The notes: generated by a model not told the origin, from the letters alone. Positions 1 through 10,709 are shown, numbered from the stretch's first letter. The stretch is DNA of 64,000 bases from Bradyrhizobium iriomotense (GCF_030160715.1 NZ_BSOW01000032.1:1-64000), one strand, 5' to 3'. A program made the numbers and translations.

Positions 1-4
1 CCAT

Positions 5-33
5 CCATGCTGGCCTCCTTCCAGCCAGCATGG
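5..33. repeat. Inverted repeat, 9-bp arms
   Basis: The arms CCATGCTGG (5-13) and CCAGCATGG (25-33) are perfect reverse complements around an 11-nt loop. No gene lies next to it on the right. It may be a hairpin from the end or promoter region of an insertion sequence cut by the window edge. That origin is a guess. Confidence 0.6.
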
Positions 34-50
34 TGAATCAGAAACGGGCT

Positions 51-69
51 GATTTGGGAATCCCAAATC
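51..69. repeat. Inverted repeat, 19-bp near-perfect palindrome
   Basis: GATTTGGGA (51-59) and TCCCAAATC (61-69) are perfect reverse complements around a single central A. A palindrome this long so close to the repeat at 5-33 suggests an operator or a mobile-element end. No transposase ORF is visible nearby. Confidence 0.65.
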
Positions 70-875
70 GATTCAACTTAACCCCATCCCGCTTTAAGCA
101 CATCGCCGTTCACCGTTAATTAATGGCGAAGTTGATGAGCGAGGTCATGAGATGCTGCGCAATTTGCAGGTCTCGAACACCATTCCGGACCTATTGGTAC
201 ATATCCCTGGAGATGGAACGGCGATCAGCGCAGGACTGGCGCGTGCTCCCCGGCGTGCGCGATTTTCTGACGGCGTTGCGATCAATGGGCGCCGCGGCCG
301 CCCGAGATCGAGGGACGCAGCGTCGAAGAGTGGATCGCATTGGAGGGAATGAGTGGCTGCAATGGGCCGATCCAACAGCTAACAGTGTCGATGGCGTGTT
401 CAAGGCGGATCACCGCCCAAACAATCGCCGAGTAGGTTCAAATCCCGGACACGCAACACCCGATCCCGACGGAATGGAACGTCTGCTCCGGCGGTCGGCG
501 TTACGCAGGAGTCGACGTTTGCGGGGGCTCGCCGCACTCGATTCTTGCGATTGGTCGAGACGTCCGTTCCCCCGCTTGGCTACGTAGACCGACTGTGAGT
601 CAAAGGTTTGCTCCAACATCCGAGTAGATCCGGCAGATACCGCAACTCGCGGAAGAACTGGAACGCCCCATGATGCTGCTTGTTTCTGCGTCCACATAGA
701 TGGCCGGCGGGAATTGCACTCGTGAGGTATCCGGCTTGACAAACAGGTCCAGCCCTAAATCCTCGTTCGGGCTGTGGCCATAGCTTCAGGTCAGTAAAAT
801 CCGGGCGTGTCTCCAGGGCACGATGAGATGCTGGGCGGACGACCGGATTTCGCTGCAGCGAGGTGAGTTTGTCAC
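70..875. other. No recognisable gene
   Basis: The open frames here are short, overlap on both strands and match no family I recognise. A stretch near 432-446 resembles a tRNA T-loop (GGTTCAAATCC), but its stem does not pair and no tRNA body surrounds it. I read the stretch as decayed or non-coding DNA downstream of the hyuA-like gene. Confidence 0.5.
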
Positions 876-2933
876 CTAGACTTTCGCACACCCAAGTTCG
901 ATATCGAGCCATCCGAGCGCATTAACTGTCGCGCGATCCCCACCATTGATGACGACTGTCGTCGTCTCCGCCTCAATGATTGCGGGGCCTTCCAGCACGT
1001 GTCCGGAACGTAATTTCTCCAGCGCATAGATCGGCACCTCGCGCCAAGCGCCAAAGAAGACCTGCCGTTTGCCGGCGGGCAACGCAATTGGGTCAGACAC
1101 GGGCACTGGCTTGTTAGCTCGCGCAATTCGAGGAACCGCCCCAACAGCGGCGAGCCGCGCGTTGACGAACACAACCTCCTGATCGCGCGAAGCGTAGGTA
1201 TAGAGTTCCTCATGACGGCGATGAAAGCGCTCTTCGACCTCGGGGACCAAGGATGGCGCGTTGAGGTCGACGTCGCTGAGCGGTACATCGACCTCGAACA
1301 CCTGCTCGCCATAGCGCATCTCGGCGGAGCGCTCGGTCATGATGGGCCCGTCGAACCAGCTGCGCAGCCGCTCGACCGCCTGCTCCTCCAGACTGGCAAA
1401 AATGTCGCGAATTTCAGAGGCGGTCGTCCGGGCGCCTGCCTCAAAGTGAGTGCGGCTGACCTCGTAGCGCAAGTCGCTGGTCAGCATGCCCCACGCCGAG
1501 AGAACCGAAGCTTCCGTCGGCACAATGATGCGCGTCATCTCGAGCTCGCGGGCAACCTCGGCAGCGTGCAGGCCTGCGGCGCCGCCAAAGCTTAGGAGCG
1601 CGAACTTGCGCGGATCGACGCCCCGACGCAGGGTCATCAGTCGGATTCCGTCTGCCATTTTCAGATTGACGAGACGATAGATGCCGGCCGCCGCCTCGAT
1701 GCGTGTCACGCCAAGTGAAGCTGCAAGGCGATCGACTGCTGCCTCCGCCGCCGCACGATCGAGCGGTCGCCGTCCCCCCATGAAGGCGGCGGCATCAAGA
1801 TAACCCAGCACAATGTTCGCATCTGTCACGGTCGGTTCCGTACCGCCATTGCCATAAGACGCTGGGCCTGGTATCGCCCCGGCACTTTCTGGGCCGACCC
1901 GAAAGATGCCGCCTGAATCGACACTGGCGATCGAGCCCCCGCCCGCCGCGATACTGGCGATGTCCAGGCTGCGCAGTGCGATGCGCTGGTCCGCCAGCCC
2001 GCCGTCAGCCGACAGCGCCGCGCGTCCATCGGCAATCAAGGAGATGTCGGTACTCGTGCCGCCCATATCGAAGGGCACCAAGTCCGGTACTGCCAGCAAT
2101 TCCGCACAGCGCCGGGAACCTGAGATTCCGCCCGCGGGACCCGATAGCACGGTCGCCGCCGCAAGACGCCCCGCCTCCTCGACCGGCGCCATACCGCCAT
2201 GGGAGAGAATGATGAACAGGCTCCCCTTAAACCCCGCTTCGACCAAGCGGCGCTCGAGCCGGGTCAGATAGTGTCGCACGGCGGGACCGACATAGGCATT
2301 CACGATCGTAGTGGAGACGCGCTCATACTCCTTGATCTGTGGCAGCACGTCACTTGAGCGCGACACGCTCACTTCCGGCAACTCGCGTGCAAGCCGCTCT
2401 GCGGCTGCGATCTCATGGGCGGGATTACGATAGGCATGCAGGAAGCAGATCGCGACCGACGTGGCGCCAGAGGCGCGGATTGCCGCGATGACCTCACTGA
2501 GTGAATCATCGTCGATCGGAAGGAGCACGTCGCCGTTCGGCCGCAATCGCTCGCGAACACCGAAGCGCAGTTCGCGCGGCACCAGCGGCTCCGGCGGCGG
2601 GGTCCGCAAATCATAGCGATTGCCTTTCAATCCCTCGCGCATCTCGATGATGTCGCGGTGTCCTTGCGTGGTCAGCAGAGCAACTTTCGCGCCCTTGCCT
2701 TCCAGCAGCGCATTCGTTGCAACGGTGGTGCCATGTACCAACCGCTGTGTCGCAGCCAACATATCGCCACGCGACATGTCGAGGCGCCGAGCGAGCTCGT
2801 TGAGCCCATTCATCACGCCGATCGACTGATCCTGTGGCGTGGAAGGAGATTTCGCGAACACAGTGCGCCCGGTCCCGTCGATCGCGACAAGATCCGTAAA
2901 CGTGCCGCCTACATCAATGCCAATCGTCAACAT
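876..2933 (-). CDS. hyuA: HyuA-family hydantoinase/oxoprolinase, copy 1
   Basis: This 685-residue protein has the full HyuA/oxoprolinase-A layout. The N-terminal phosphate-binding motif GIDVGGTFTD is at residues 5-14, the hydantoinase/oxoprolinase core with FDMGGTSTDIS is near 288-298, and the AAGGGSIA glycine stretch follows. The family activates a cyclic amide or ketone with ATP (5-oxoprolinase, N-methylhydantoinase, acetone/acetophenone carboxylase) together with a HyuB partner, and acts in the cytosol. The HyuB gene ends 2 nt upstream, so they are co-translated. The substrate cannot be read from sequence. The neighbouring aminotransferase and liv-type importer point to a nitrogenous compound. 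It is the last gene of its operon. Confidence 0.9.
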   Translation of the reverse strand: MLTIGIDVGGTFTDLVAIDGTGRTVFAKSPSTPQDQSIGVMNGLNELARRLDMSRGDMLAATQRLVHGTTVATNALLEGKGAKVALLTTQGHRDIIEMREGLKGNRYDLRTPPPEPLVPRELRFGVRERLRPNGDVLLPIDDDSLSEVIAAIRASGATSVAICFLHAYRNPAHEIAAAERLARELPEVSVSRSSDVLPQIKEYERVSTTIVNAYVGPAVRHYLTRLERRLVEAGFKGSLFIILSHGGMAPVEEAGRLAAATVLSGPAGGISGSRRCAELLAVPDLVPFDMGGTSTDISLIADGRAALSADGGLADQRIALRSLDIASIAAGGGSIASVDSGGIFRVGPESAGAIPGPASYGNGGTEPTVTDANIVLGYLDAAAFMGGRRPLDRAAAEAAVDRLAASLGVTRIEAAAGIYRLVNLKMADGIRLMTLRRGVDPRKFALLSFGGAAGLHAAEVARELEMTRIIVPTEASVLSAWGMLTSDLRYEVSRTHFEAGARTTASEIRDIFASLEEQAVERLRSWFDGPIMTERSAEMRYGEQVFEVDVPLSDVDLNAPSLVPEVEERFHRRHEELYTYASRDQEVVFVNARLAAVGAVPRIARANKPVPVSDPIALPAGKRQVFFGAWREVPIYALEKLRSGHVLEGPAIIEAETTTVVINGGDRATVNALGWLDIELGCAKV

Positions 2934-2935
2934 CT

Positions 2936-4606
2936 TTAACTAACCACTTCTGTCGTTGCGCCTGAAGTTACAAGGCCCTGCACCTCATCGCGCTGGCGGG
3001 CCTGATGCGTGCGCCGCTCGGGAGGGCCCCAGCCCCCGCCGCCGGCGGAGCGCACTTCGAGGCAATCTCCCGGGTGGATTTGGATTCCGACCTCTTTGGT
3101 TCGCAGCACGCGCGGCGGCCGCCCCCCCGATACGAGGCGATAGTGATGCGGCGCGCCATCCCTGCCGCCCAGCATGCCGCACGCGCCATGGCGGACACCA
3201 TCACCCGCGGTGTTACCAAGTGCGGGCTTTTCAGTTTCGAAGACGAGATCAAGGCTGACGCCGAGGCCGCCGCGAAATTGACCATCACCGCCTGAATTCG
3301 GCCGATACTCATGATGACGGAAGTGAAGGGGAAAGCGTGCTTCGGCGACCTCGATGCTGCCGAATTTGAGGCCACCAACCGTGTGCCATTCGCCGATCGA
3401 GGACCAGCCGTCACCGCGAGACGAAGCGCCACCACCAGGGCGCGCCTGGAACATATGCCAGATGAAGTTGCGCCCGCTGCGAGGATCCTCGCCCTGGACA
3501 GCGATGCGGAAACGCCTGCTCCAGCCACCCATGGCTCGATCCGGGCAAGATCCAGACAATGCCTTGACCACTGCCTCCACGATCTCGTTGGAGGGATGGC
3601 TGGTGCACAGCGTCACCGGCCGACCCGGATCTGCCCACACAATCGTGCCCTGTTTGGCAATGACAGTGAGCGGCCGCAGGGCACCCGCGTTCTTGGGAAT
3701 CTCGGCGTCGATCAGATAAGCAAAAGCCATCACGACTGCCGCATGCATATTGGCGTGCGATGAATTGACGAAGCTCGTGCTCTGCGGATCTGATTCCGAC
3801 AGATCGACCTCGATCTGACTGCCAGCCTTCGTGACCTTGGCTGCAATCCGGATATCGCTGCGCCCGTGGCCGTCGTCATCAAGGAAGGCCTCACCGTAAA
3901 AGGTGCCATCCTTCCAGCTCGAGACCACCGCGCGCGTCTGCTGTTCGGCGGCATCGAGGATGGATTCGATCGCGGCCTCGACCACCGGCGCGCCGAATTC
4001 GGAGAACAGCCGTCCCATTCGCCGCTCGCCCATGTGCGCGGCTCCGATCATGGCGGCAAGATCGCCGCGGAAATCGTGAGCGTTGCGCACATTTAGTGCC
4101 AGCATATCGAGAATGTCCTCGCGCAGCCGGCCGGCCTCGTAGAGCTTGATCGGAGGAATGCGCAACCCCTCCTGCCAGATTTCAGTAGCACCAGGGTTGT
4201 AGGCGCCATGGGTTGCGCCGCCGATATCACTCTGGTGGGCACGCACGATGCTCCAGAACAGCCTCCGGCCACCTTCAAAGACCGGCACGAATGCGGTCAG
4301 GTCGGGCAAATGGCTGCCGCCATGATAGGGATCGTTCATCAGGATCACGTCGCCGGGCGCGACATCCTTGAAACGCTCCTCGACCGCGCGTGTCGCCCAA
4401 GGCAGCGCGCCGACATGGACCGGGATGTGGTCGGCCTGGGCGATCAGCCGGGACTGGACGTCGCAGATCGCCAATGAGAAATCTCGGCTCGAGTTGAGAA
4501 TCTGCGAATAGGATGTGCGAAGCATCGCTTCGCCCATTTCGGCTACGATCGAGCTCAACCGATGCTGAACGACGGATCGCGTGATGGGATCAACCTTGTG
4601 GGCCAT
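2936..4606 (-). CDS. hyuB: HyuB-family hydantoinase/oxoprolinase, copy 1
   Basis: This is a complete HyuB subunit of about 556 residues. Family marks include ILNSSRDFSLAICD near the N-terminus, the MNDPYHGGSHLPDL metal-site region, RAHQSDIGG, and the glycine-rich C-terminal SAGGGGWGPPE. It should form the heteromer with the HyuA encoded directly downstream. I chose the ATG at 4606 (MAHKVDPIT) because it sits close to the domain and has an AGGTG-type ribosome site. ATGs at 4627 and 4654 are alternatives. The last residues (ATTEVVS) end 2 nt before hyuA. Confidence 0.9.
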   Translation of the reverse strand: MAHKVDPITRSVVQHRLSSIVAEMGEAMLRTSYSQILNSSRDFSLAICDVQSRLIAQADHIPVHVGALPWATRAVEERFKDVAPGDVILMNDPYHGGSHLPDLTAFVPVFEGGRRLFWSIVRAHQSDIGGATHGAYNPGATEIWQEGLRIPPIKLYEAGRLREDILDMLALNVRNAHDFRGDLAAMIGAAHMGERRMGRLFSEFGAPVVEAAIESILDAAEQQTRAVVSSWKDGTFYGEAFLDDDGHGRSDIRIAAKVTKAGSQIEVDLSESDPQSTSFVNSSHANMHAAVVMAFAYLIDAEIPKNAGALRPLTVIAKQGTIVWADPGRPVTLCTSHPSNEIVEAVVKALSGSCPDRAMGGWSRRFRIAVQGEDPRSGRNFIWHMFQARPGGGASSRGDGWSSIGEWHTVGGLKFGSIEVAEARFPLHFRHHEYRPNSGGDGQFRGGLGVSLDLVFETEKPALGNTAGDGVRHGACGMLGGRDGAPHHYRLVSGGRPPRVLRTKEVGIQIHPGDCLEVRSAGGGGWGPPERRTHQARQRDEVQGLVTSGATTEVVS

Positions 4607-4697
4607 TCTCGCACCTATTTCAGGCATTAGTGTTTCGCGGCGTGGTGGCCTCAATGCCCCACGCGAGACTTACCGACTTCAAGAGCTCAAGGGCGCG

Positions 4698-6014
4698 TCA
4701 GGTTTTGGACGCGACCTGTGCAAGTGCATCCGAGGCCGCGCGAATGATGCTTTCGATATCCGCGTCCCGCATCGGCAGCGACAGCGCCATCAACCCGTAG
4801 CCGGCGGCGAGAACGCCGCGATTGAGAAACTCGAGATTGAACACACTTTGGCGTTTGGTTTCGGCTTCGCTCATGTAGGCCGAGCGGTAGTCGCGGATAG
4901 GGCGCTCGCCGAAATGCAACTTCAAGAGCGATCCAAGACCAACCGCGGTACCCGGCACGCCATGCCGGCGGAACGCATCATTGATGCCCTTTCGTACCGC
5001 TTCACCGATCGCATCCAGCCGCGCGAACGCGTTCTGGTCCAAGAGCTCCATAGCCGCAAGCCCCGCTCGCATCGTGACCGGGTTGGCCGAGAATGTACCG
5101 CCATGAGGCAACGCGGGCTTGCCATGGCGCGGATCGAAGACGGCCATGACTTCGCTCTTGCCGGCGATTGCGCCCACTGGGAACCCGCCCCCAATGATCT
5201 TGCCAAGCGTGGTGAGATCAGGATCGATGCCCCACAGCCCTTGGGCGCCGTGGTAGCCGAGACGGAAGGATATCACCTCATCAAAGATCAGTAGCGCGCC
5301 AACGTCGCGGGTCGCCTGGCGCAGCGCTTCGAGATAGGCCTTGTCGGCGGGGACGAGGCCGGCGCGGTTTGGCATCGGATCGACGAGCACGCAGGCGAGA
5401 TCGCGGCCATGCTCGCGGATCAGGCTGACGGCGCCATCGATATCGTTGAATGGAATCGTGACGACGTCGGCCAGCACCTTGTCCGGCGTACCTTTGGCAT
5501 AGGCAACCGAGACTGGCGCGTTGCCGCCCCAGTCGGTCGGCTTCGGATCCAGACTGACCTCGGCATAATCGTAGGAACCATGGTAGGCGCCCTCGCATTT
5601 GGCGATCTTCGGCCGGCCGGTAAACGCTCGCGCCGCCTTCAGCGCCATCATCACGGCCTCCGTCCCGGAGTTGGCAAACCGGACCTGGTCGACTGATGGC
5701 AGCCGCGCGGTAAGCAGCTCGGCAAGATTGATCTCCGACTCGGTCGGCATCCCAAAGGCAGAACCGAGCGCGAGCTGGCGCGTCGCCGCCTCGACCAGCG
5801 CCGGATGGGCGTGACCGTGAATCAGCGAGGTGAAATTATTGATGCAGTCGATCAGTTCGTTGCCGTCGACATCCCAAACCCGGCAGCCCGCTCCACGTGC
5901 AGCGTAGATCGGATAAGGCTTCATGAACACCGTGGTGCGGGTGTTGCCGCCTGGCAGACTCGACAGTGCGCGATCGTAGAGCGCTTTCGACTTTGAATTT
6001 GTATCTGGGTACAT
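4698..6014 (-). CDS. Class III aminotransferase, GSA-aminomutase-like, copy 1
   Basis: This 438-residue PLP enzyme resembles glutamate-1-semialdehyde aminomutase and related catabolic class III aminotransferases. The PLP aspartate lies in IFDEVISFR (about 245) and the Schiff-base lysine is Lys272 in TLGKIIGGG. HGHAHPALVEA and NSGTEAVMMALK are further family marks. The open frame runs on upstream to 6269 but overlaps livF. The ATG at 6014 has a GAGGAAAA site and starts at MYPDTNSK. It lies between livF and hyuB, so its product or substrate probably feeds the HyuA/B step. It is unlikely to be the haem-pathway HemL because three paralogues occur here, all in catabolic operons. Confidence 0.88.
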   Translation of the reverse strand: MYPDTNSKSKALYDRALSSLPGGNTRTTVFMKPYPIYAARGAGCRVWDVDGNELIDCINNFTSLIHGHAHPALVEAATRQLALGSAFGMPTESEINLAELLTARLPSVDQVRFANSGTEAVMMALKAARAFTGRPKIAKCEGAYHGSYDYAEVSLDPKPTDWGGNAPVSVAYAKGTPDKVLADVVTIPFNDIDGAVSLIREHGRDLACVLVDPMPNRAGLVPADKAYLEALRQATRDVGALLIFDEVISFRLGYHGAQGLWGIDPDLTTLGKIIGGGFPVGAIAGKSEVMAVFDPRHGKPALPHGGTFSANPVTMRAGLAAMELLDQNAFARLDAIGEAVRKGINDAFRRHGVPGTAVGLGSLLKLHFGERPIRDYRSAYMSEAETKRQSVFNLEFLNRGVLAAGYGLMALSLPMRDADIESIIRAASDALAQVASKT

Positions 6015-6039
6015 GTTGTTGTTTTCCTCGCCCGAGGGA

Positions 6040-6733
6040 TTAGCGTCCGAGATAAGCTTCGCGGACGCGCGTGTTTTGCTTGAGGTCATCGGCCGTGCCC
6101 TGAAGGACGATGCGGCCCGTTTCCAGCACATAGGCCCGGTCCGCCACCGACAATGCCAGCACCGTATTTTGCTCCACGACCAGGATCGTGAGCCCACTGT
6201 CAGCGATCTGCCTGACGCGCTCGTAGACCTCTTCCGCCAGACGCGGTGCAAGCCCAAGCGAAGGCTCATCGAGCAGGAGCAAACGTGGCCGCGCCATCAG
6301 CGCCCGACCGATGGCCAGCATCTGCTGCTCACCTCCGGACAAAGACCAGCCGAGTTGCCGGCGGCGTTCCTTCAGGCGTGGGAAGAGGTCAAATGCCCGT
6401 GCGAGATCGTCGGCGATCGACTGACGCCAGCGCCGCCAGTTCACTGTGGCGAGTGAGAGATTCTCCTCCACAGTCAGGCCGGGAAAGATCCGCCGTCCCT
6501 CAGGCGCTTGGGAGATACCGAGCGCGACCCGGTGGTCACTGCCGAGCTGAGCCAGCGAGGCCCCTTCGAATACGATCTCGCCCGACCTCACCGGATTCAG
6601 ACCAGAGATCGCCTGCAAGAGCGTGGTCTTGCCGGCACCGTTGGCGCCGATCAGGGCAACCGTTTCGTCTCGCCCCACCTCCAGCGTCACGCCCTGCAGC
6701 GCGACGATCTCGCCATAGGCGACCGTCAGATCG

Positions 6734-6747
<14 letters not shown>
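6040..6747 (-). CDS. livF: ABC transporter ATPase, LivF type, set 1
   Basis: A 235-residue ATPase of the branched-chain amino acid/HAAT family. Walker A is GANGAGKTTLL, the signature is LSGGEQQMLAIGRAL, and Walker B is LLLDEPSLGLAP. The length and the C-terminal VREAYLGR are typical of LivF. It overlaps livG by 14 nt and is followed by the aminotransferase after about 25 nt, so transporter and enzyme are likely one transcript. The substrate may be an amino acid, amide or peptide-like compound. Confidence 0.92.
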
Positions 6748-7467
<720 letters not shown>

Positions 7468-7471
<4 letters not shown>

Positions 7472-8454
7472 GGGCGCGCTTCCTTTGAGGCAGCGACCAA
7501 AGCCGGCCATTTCATAAGCCCGTGGCGGCGGAAGCTGCGCGGCCGCCGAATCCCGGCAAGCCCGGAAGGCAGGAAGATGAGGATGGCAAGGACAAAAAGG
7601 CCAAAGAATGCGAGATAGGCGGAGCCGAGGAAACGCAGCCATTCGGGCAGAAAAGTCACGAGCAACGCCCCCAGAATGGCGCCCACAATCGATCCCTCGC
7701 CGCCGACCACCAGCATCGCGAGGTAAGTGATCGAGTGCGCATAGCCAAAGTCCTCAGGCGAAATGAAGCGCATATGGAACGCAAAGAGGCCTCCGGCCAC
7801 GGCGGCGTAGACTGACGAGAGCACAAAAGCCGCGAGCTTGACCCGAGGGACGTCGATGCCCGTCATCGACGAGGCAGTCTCGTCATCGCGTACCGCGATC
7901 ATCGCTCGGCCATGACGTGAGCCATGAATGAGCGCGGCGACGGCGGCGGAAACCGCGAGCACCAACAGAGCGAACCATAAGTAGCTGCGCTCGTCGGTCA
8001 GGGCATGGCCGGCAATTTGCAGCTCGGGAATGCGAGAGATCCCGTTGGTGCCGCCGGTCACTTCGATCCAGTTGGCAGCGACAATGGAGAAGGACACGTT
8101 GAAGCCAAGCGTTGCCAGCGCGAGATAGTGGCCCTTCAGCCGCAGAAGCGGAACGCCAATCAACATGGCCAGCACAGCCGTACCGGCAACCGCGGCAGGC
8201 AGGGCCAGCCACGGTGACCACGCGAAGAGCGTCGTCAGCAGCGCAACGCCGTAGGCGCCCGCCCCGACGAAAGCCGCATGACCGAGCGAGATCAGCCCCG
8301 CATAGCCGAAGGCGAAATTAAGCCCGATGACTGCGATGGCCGAAAGGGCGGCAAGGTTGAGCAGCCGAAGGTGGTAGTCGGTAAGCAGCATCGACAGGGT
8401 AAGACCTGCGATCAAAATCACGGCGCCGACCAGGAGCGGAACGCGTATCGACAT
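7468..8454 (-). CDS. livM: ABC transporter permease, LivM type, set 1
   Basis: This 328-residue membrane protein starts with hydrophobic helices and carries the LivM hallmark FAFGYAGLISLGHAAFVGAGAYGVALL. It also has RLKGHYLALATLGFN and the cytoplasmic-loop motif RDDETASSMTGIDV. It overlaps livG by 4 nt and follows livH after 3 nt. Together with LivH it would form the inner-membrane channel. Confidence 0.92.
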
Positions 8455-8457
8455 CGA

Positions 8458-9333
8458 TCAGCCCCGGTCCTGAATACGTTCGCCGAACACCCCCTGCGGG
8501 CGCACCAGCAGGAACAAGATCATGATGCCGAAGGAGATCAGGTCTTTGTAGGCCGAGGAAACGTAGGATGCGCCGAGCACTTCACTGAGACCAACGAACA
8601 GCCCGCCGACAATAGCGCCCGGCAGACTGCCAAAGCCGCCAATGATTGTGGCTGCGAACGCCTTGAGCGCGATGGGATCGCCCATGCTGGTGTCGGCGAA
8701 CCACATTGGTCCGAGCATCAAGCCGGCAATTCCCGCGAGCAGCGCAGCCAGGATCCAAGATAGTGCGAGCAGACGATTGACCTTGAGGCCCATCAGCCGA
8801 GCAGCCTTGATATCCTGTGCTACGGCGCGCATCCCGATGCCGAGTGAGGTGCGGAAGAACAAAAGCCACAGCAGTGCGACCATCAAGGCCGTGACGATCA
8901 CGACAGCGACCGCATGGCCGGAGATAGTTGCGCCTGCAATCGTGAGATTCACGCTTTCGACCGGCGACGGCAGCCGGAATGGCCATGAGCCGAACGCCAG
9001 GAGCGCCGCGTTCTGCATGGTGATGCCGATCGCGACCGTGCCAATGATGATGGTCACGACGGGGCTTGCGCGCAGCGGCAGATATAGCACCACAAAGAAC
9101 AGAGCTCCGAACAGCGCCATTGCAAGCAGAGCAGCACCGTAGCCCACGGGCCAGGGCAGTTGTGCATTGAGCAGCATGGCGACGCCGGCGAAAGTGCCAA
9201 ACATCACAAATTGCCCGGCAGCAAAATTCACGACGCCGGTTGCCGAGTAGACGATGACGAAGCCGATCGCGGCGAGCGCATAGACGCTACCAATTGCTAG
9301 GCCGTTAATGAGCAGCTGGATGAGATCCGTCAT
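8458..9333 (-). CDS. livH: ABC transporter permease, LivH type, set 1
   Basis: A 291-residue permease with the LivH pattern LLINGLAIGSVYALAAIGFVIVYSATGVVNFAAGQFVM and the loop motif RAVAQDIKAARLMGLKVNR. The frame is open to a TTG at 9354, but the ATG at 9333 has a good AAGGA site 5 nt upstream. It is separated from its binding-protein gene by about 125 nt containing a strong stem-loop. Confidence 0.92.
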   Translation of the reverse strand: MTDLIQLLINGLAIGSVYALAAIGFVIVYSATGVVNFAAGQFVMFGTFAGVAMLLNAQLPWPVGYGAALLAMALFGALFFVVLYLPLRASPVVTIIIGTVAIGITMQNAALLAFGSWPFRLPSPVESVNLTIAGATISGHAVAVVIVTALMVALLWLLFFRTSLGIGMRAVAQDIKAARLMGLKVNRLLALSWILAALLAGIAGLMLGPMWFADTSMGDPIALKAFAATIIGGFGSLPGAIVGGLFVGLSEVLGASYVSSAYKDLISFGIMILFLLVRPQGVFGERIQDRG

Positions 9334-9423
9334 ATCGTCCTTGTCTTTTTTCAAACCGGTCTTTCAACCGTCGGCCATCATTGGGGAGAGATCCTGCGGG
9401 CCGGCTGGTTGATGCAGTGATGC

Positions 9424-9446
9424 GCGCGCGGAAAGCGTCCGCGCGC
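9424..9446 (-). other. Intergenic stem-loop between binding protein and permease
   Basis: GCGCGCGGA and TCCGCGCGC form a perfect 9-bp stem around a 5-nt loop. On the transcribed strand no T-run follows, so it is not a simple intrinsic terminator. Hairpins here often protect the binding-protein mRNA and lower permease expression. That role is inferred from position. Confidence 0.5.
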
Positions 9447-9459
9447 CGGCAGCCAAGGC

Positions 9460-10611
9460 TCAGTTCAGCTTGATGGTCTGAACCAATTCCAGCGATTTGG
9501 TCCCGGCTTTGGATTTGACGACCGCCAGATCAAATACGCCGTTGCCCTTGGCGTCATAGGAATAGAGATGGCCAATTCCCTGCCAGCCTTTCACAGTGGC
9601 AAACCAGTCTCGCAAGGCCTTGGGATCGGTACCAACCTTGCGTAGACCCTCTGCCGCCAGCATCGCGCCATCATAATAGGCGAGGCCGTAGGGGTCCGGA
9701 TCGGTGCCGAATTTCGCTTTGAAGCGCTCGACAAAATCCTGCATGCGCCCACCGACCGACGGATCGATGAAGGTATCAACCACGCCCCAGACACCGTCGA
9801 GATCAGCGGGAGATAACAGCTGCAGCGCCGCCGGCACCAATGCGGCCGAAGATGTCACAAGCGGCATCTTGAGGCCGAGCATTTTTGCCTGACGCAGCAC
9901 CAGCGCACCGTCCTGCGGATAGTTAAAGATCAAAAGGACATCGATGTCCTTGCCACGCAGGCCGAGAAGCTGCGCTGAAAAATCCTTGTCGTTCTGGCCA
10001 TAGGCCCCCATGCCCGCGACGGTCACGCCCGCGGCCCCGAAACGCTCAACCGCTGTCCGGGCACCACCTTGTCCGAAGTCGTTCTGGATGTAGAGAATGC
10101 CCGGCTTTTTCGCCTTCAGCACATTGAGCGCGCACTGCACCATGCCTTCGGCCGACACGCTGTCGGCCGGCCGCACGCGGAACATCCACTCGTTGCCAGC
10201 CTCGGCCACGACATCTGCACCCCCCGCATAGAATGCCGGCACCTGTATCTTCTTCAGCTCAGGCTCCACAGCCAGATTCTGTGTCGAATAGCTCGACAGG
10301 AAGAACAACGACGGCTTGTTTTCCTGTGCGAGCTTGACGAACGCATTGACCGCCGTGCTGTTGGAGGCCTGCGTATCTTCGAAGACGATCTTGAGGCTGC
10401 GCCCGTTGATGCCGCCTGCCTTGTTGATGTCCTCTTCGGCCATCATCAGGGAGTTGTGATACTGCTTGCCAGTCAGCGACAAGGGCCCGGTCATCGGCAC
10501 CGTAGCGCCGACGACGATCGGGCTTCCCTGCTCGGCGCGTGCGGCTGCCACCCACGGCATAGCGGTCGCCGCAAGCAAAGCCTTCAGAAATTCCTGCCTC
10601 GTCATCTTCAT
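9460..10611 (-). CDS. Branched-chain-type substrate-binding protein, set 1
   Basis: This 383-residue type I periplasmic binding protein (LivJ family) has an N-terminal export signal that ends near AAARAEQ (about residue 27). It continues with PIVVGATVPMTGPLSLTGKQY, the usual first strand of amino-acid/amide receptors. GGINGRSLKIVFED and YDGAMLAAEGLRK are also family-like. It would deliver ligand to LivHMGF encoded downstream. Its promoter faces the iclR gene across about 190 nt carrying palindromic half-sites. The ligand is unknown. Confidence 0.88.
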   Translation of the reverse strand: MKMTRQEFLKALLAATAMPWVAAARAEQGSPIVVGATVPMTGPLSLTGKQYHNSLMMAEEDINKAGGINGRSLKIVFEDTQASNSTAVNAFVKLAQENKPSLFFLSSYSTQNLAVEPELKKIQVPAFYAGGADVVAEAGNEWMFRVRPADSVSAEGMVQCALNVLKAKKPGILYIQNDFGQGGARTAVERFGAAGVTVAGMGAYGQNDKDFSAQLLGLRGKDIDVLLIFNYPQDGALVLRQAKMLGLKMPLVTSSAALVPAALQLLSPADLDGVWGVVDTFIDPSVGGRMQDFVERFKAKFGTDPDPYGLAYYDGAMLAAEGLRKVGTDPKALRDWFATVKGWQGIGHLYSYDAKGNGVFDLAVVKSKAGTKSLELVQTIKLN

Positions 10612-10683
10612 GATGTGCCTCGTGACGCTCCCGTGGGTCGCAGCACCACGAATGCTGCTTCCCTCAAATCGCTATTGACTCGC

Positions 10684-10709
10684 GTTCCGTTTTCCGGAAC
10701 AATATTCCG
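10684..10709. promoter_or_regulatory. Probable IclR operator with three half-sites
   Basis: GTTCCG-N5-CGGAAC at 10684-10700 is a perfect inverted repeat. The second arm also pairs with a third half-site as CGGAA-N5-TTCCG (10695-10709). It lies in the gap between the divergent binding-protein gene and iclR, where an IclR dimer of dimers would be expected. The assignment is inferred from position and symmetry. Confidence 0.5.

Noticed and set aside
425..450. tRNA-like T-loop text (GGTTCAAATCC)
   Set aside because: The T-stem does not pair, and no acceptor, D or anticodon arms are found around it.
123..587. 154-codon open frame at the left edge
   Set aside because: Arg-rich composition, overlapping frames on both strands and no family match; typical of high-GC shadow frames.
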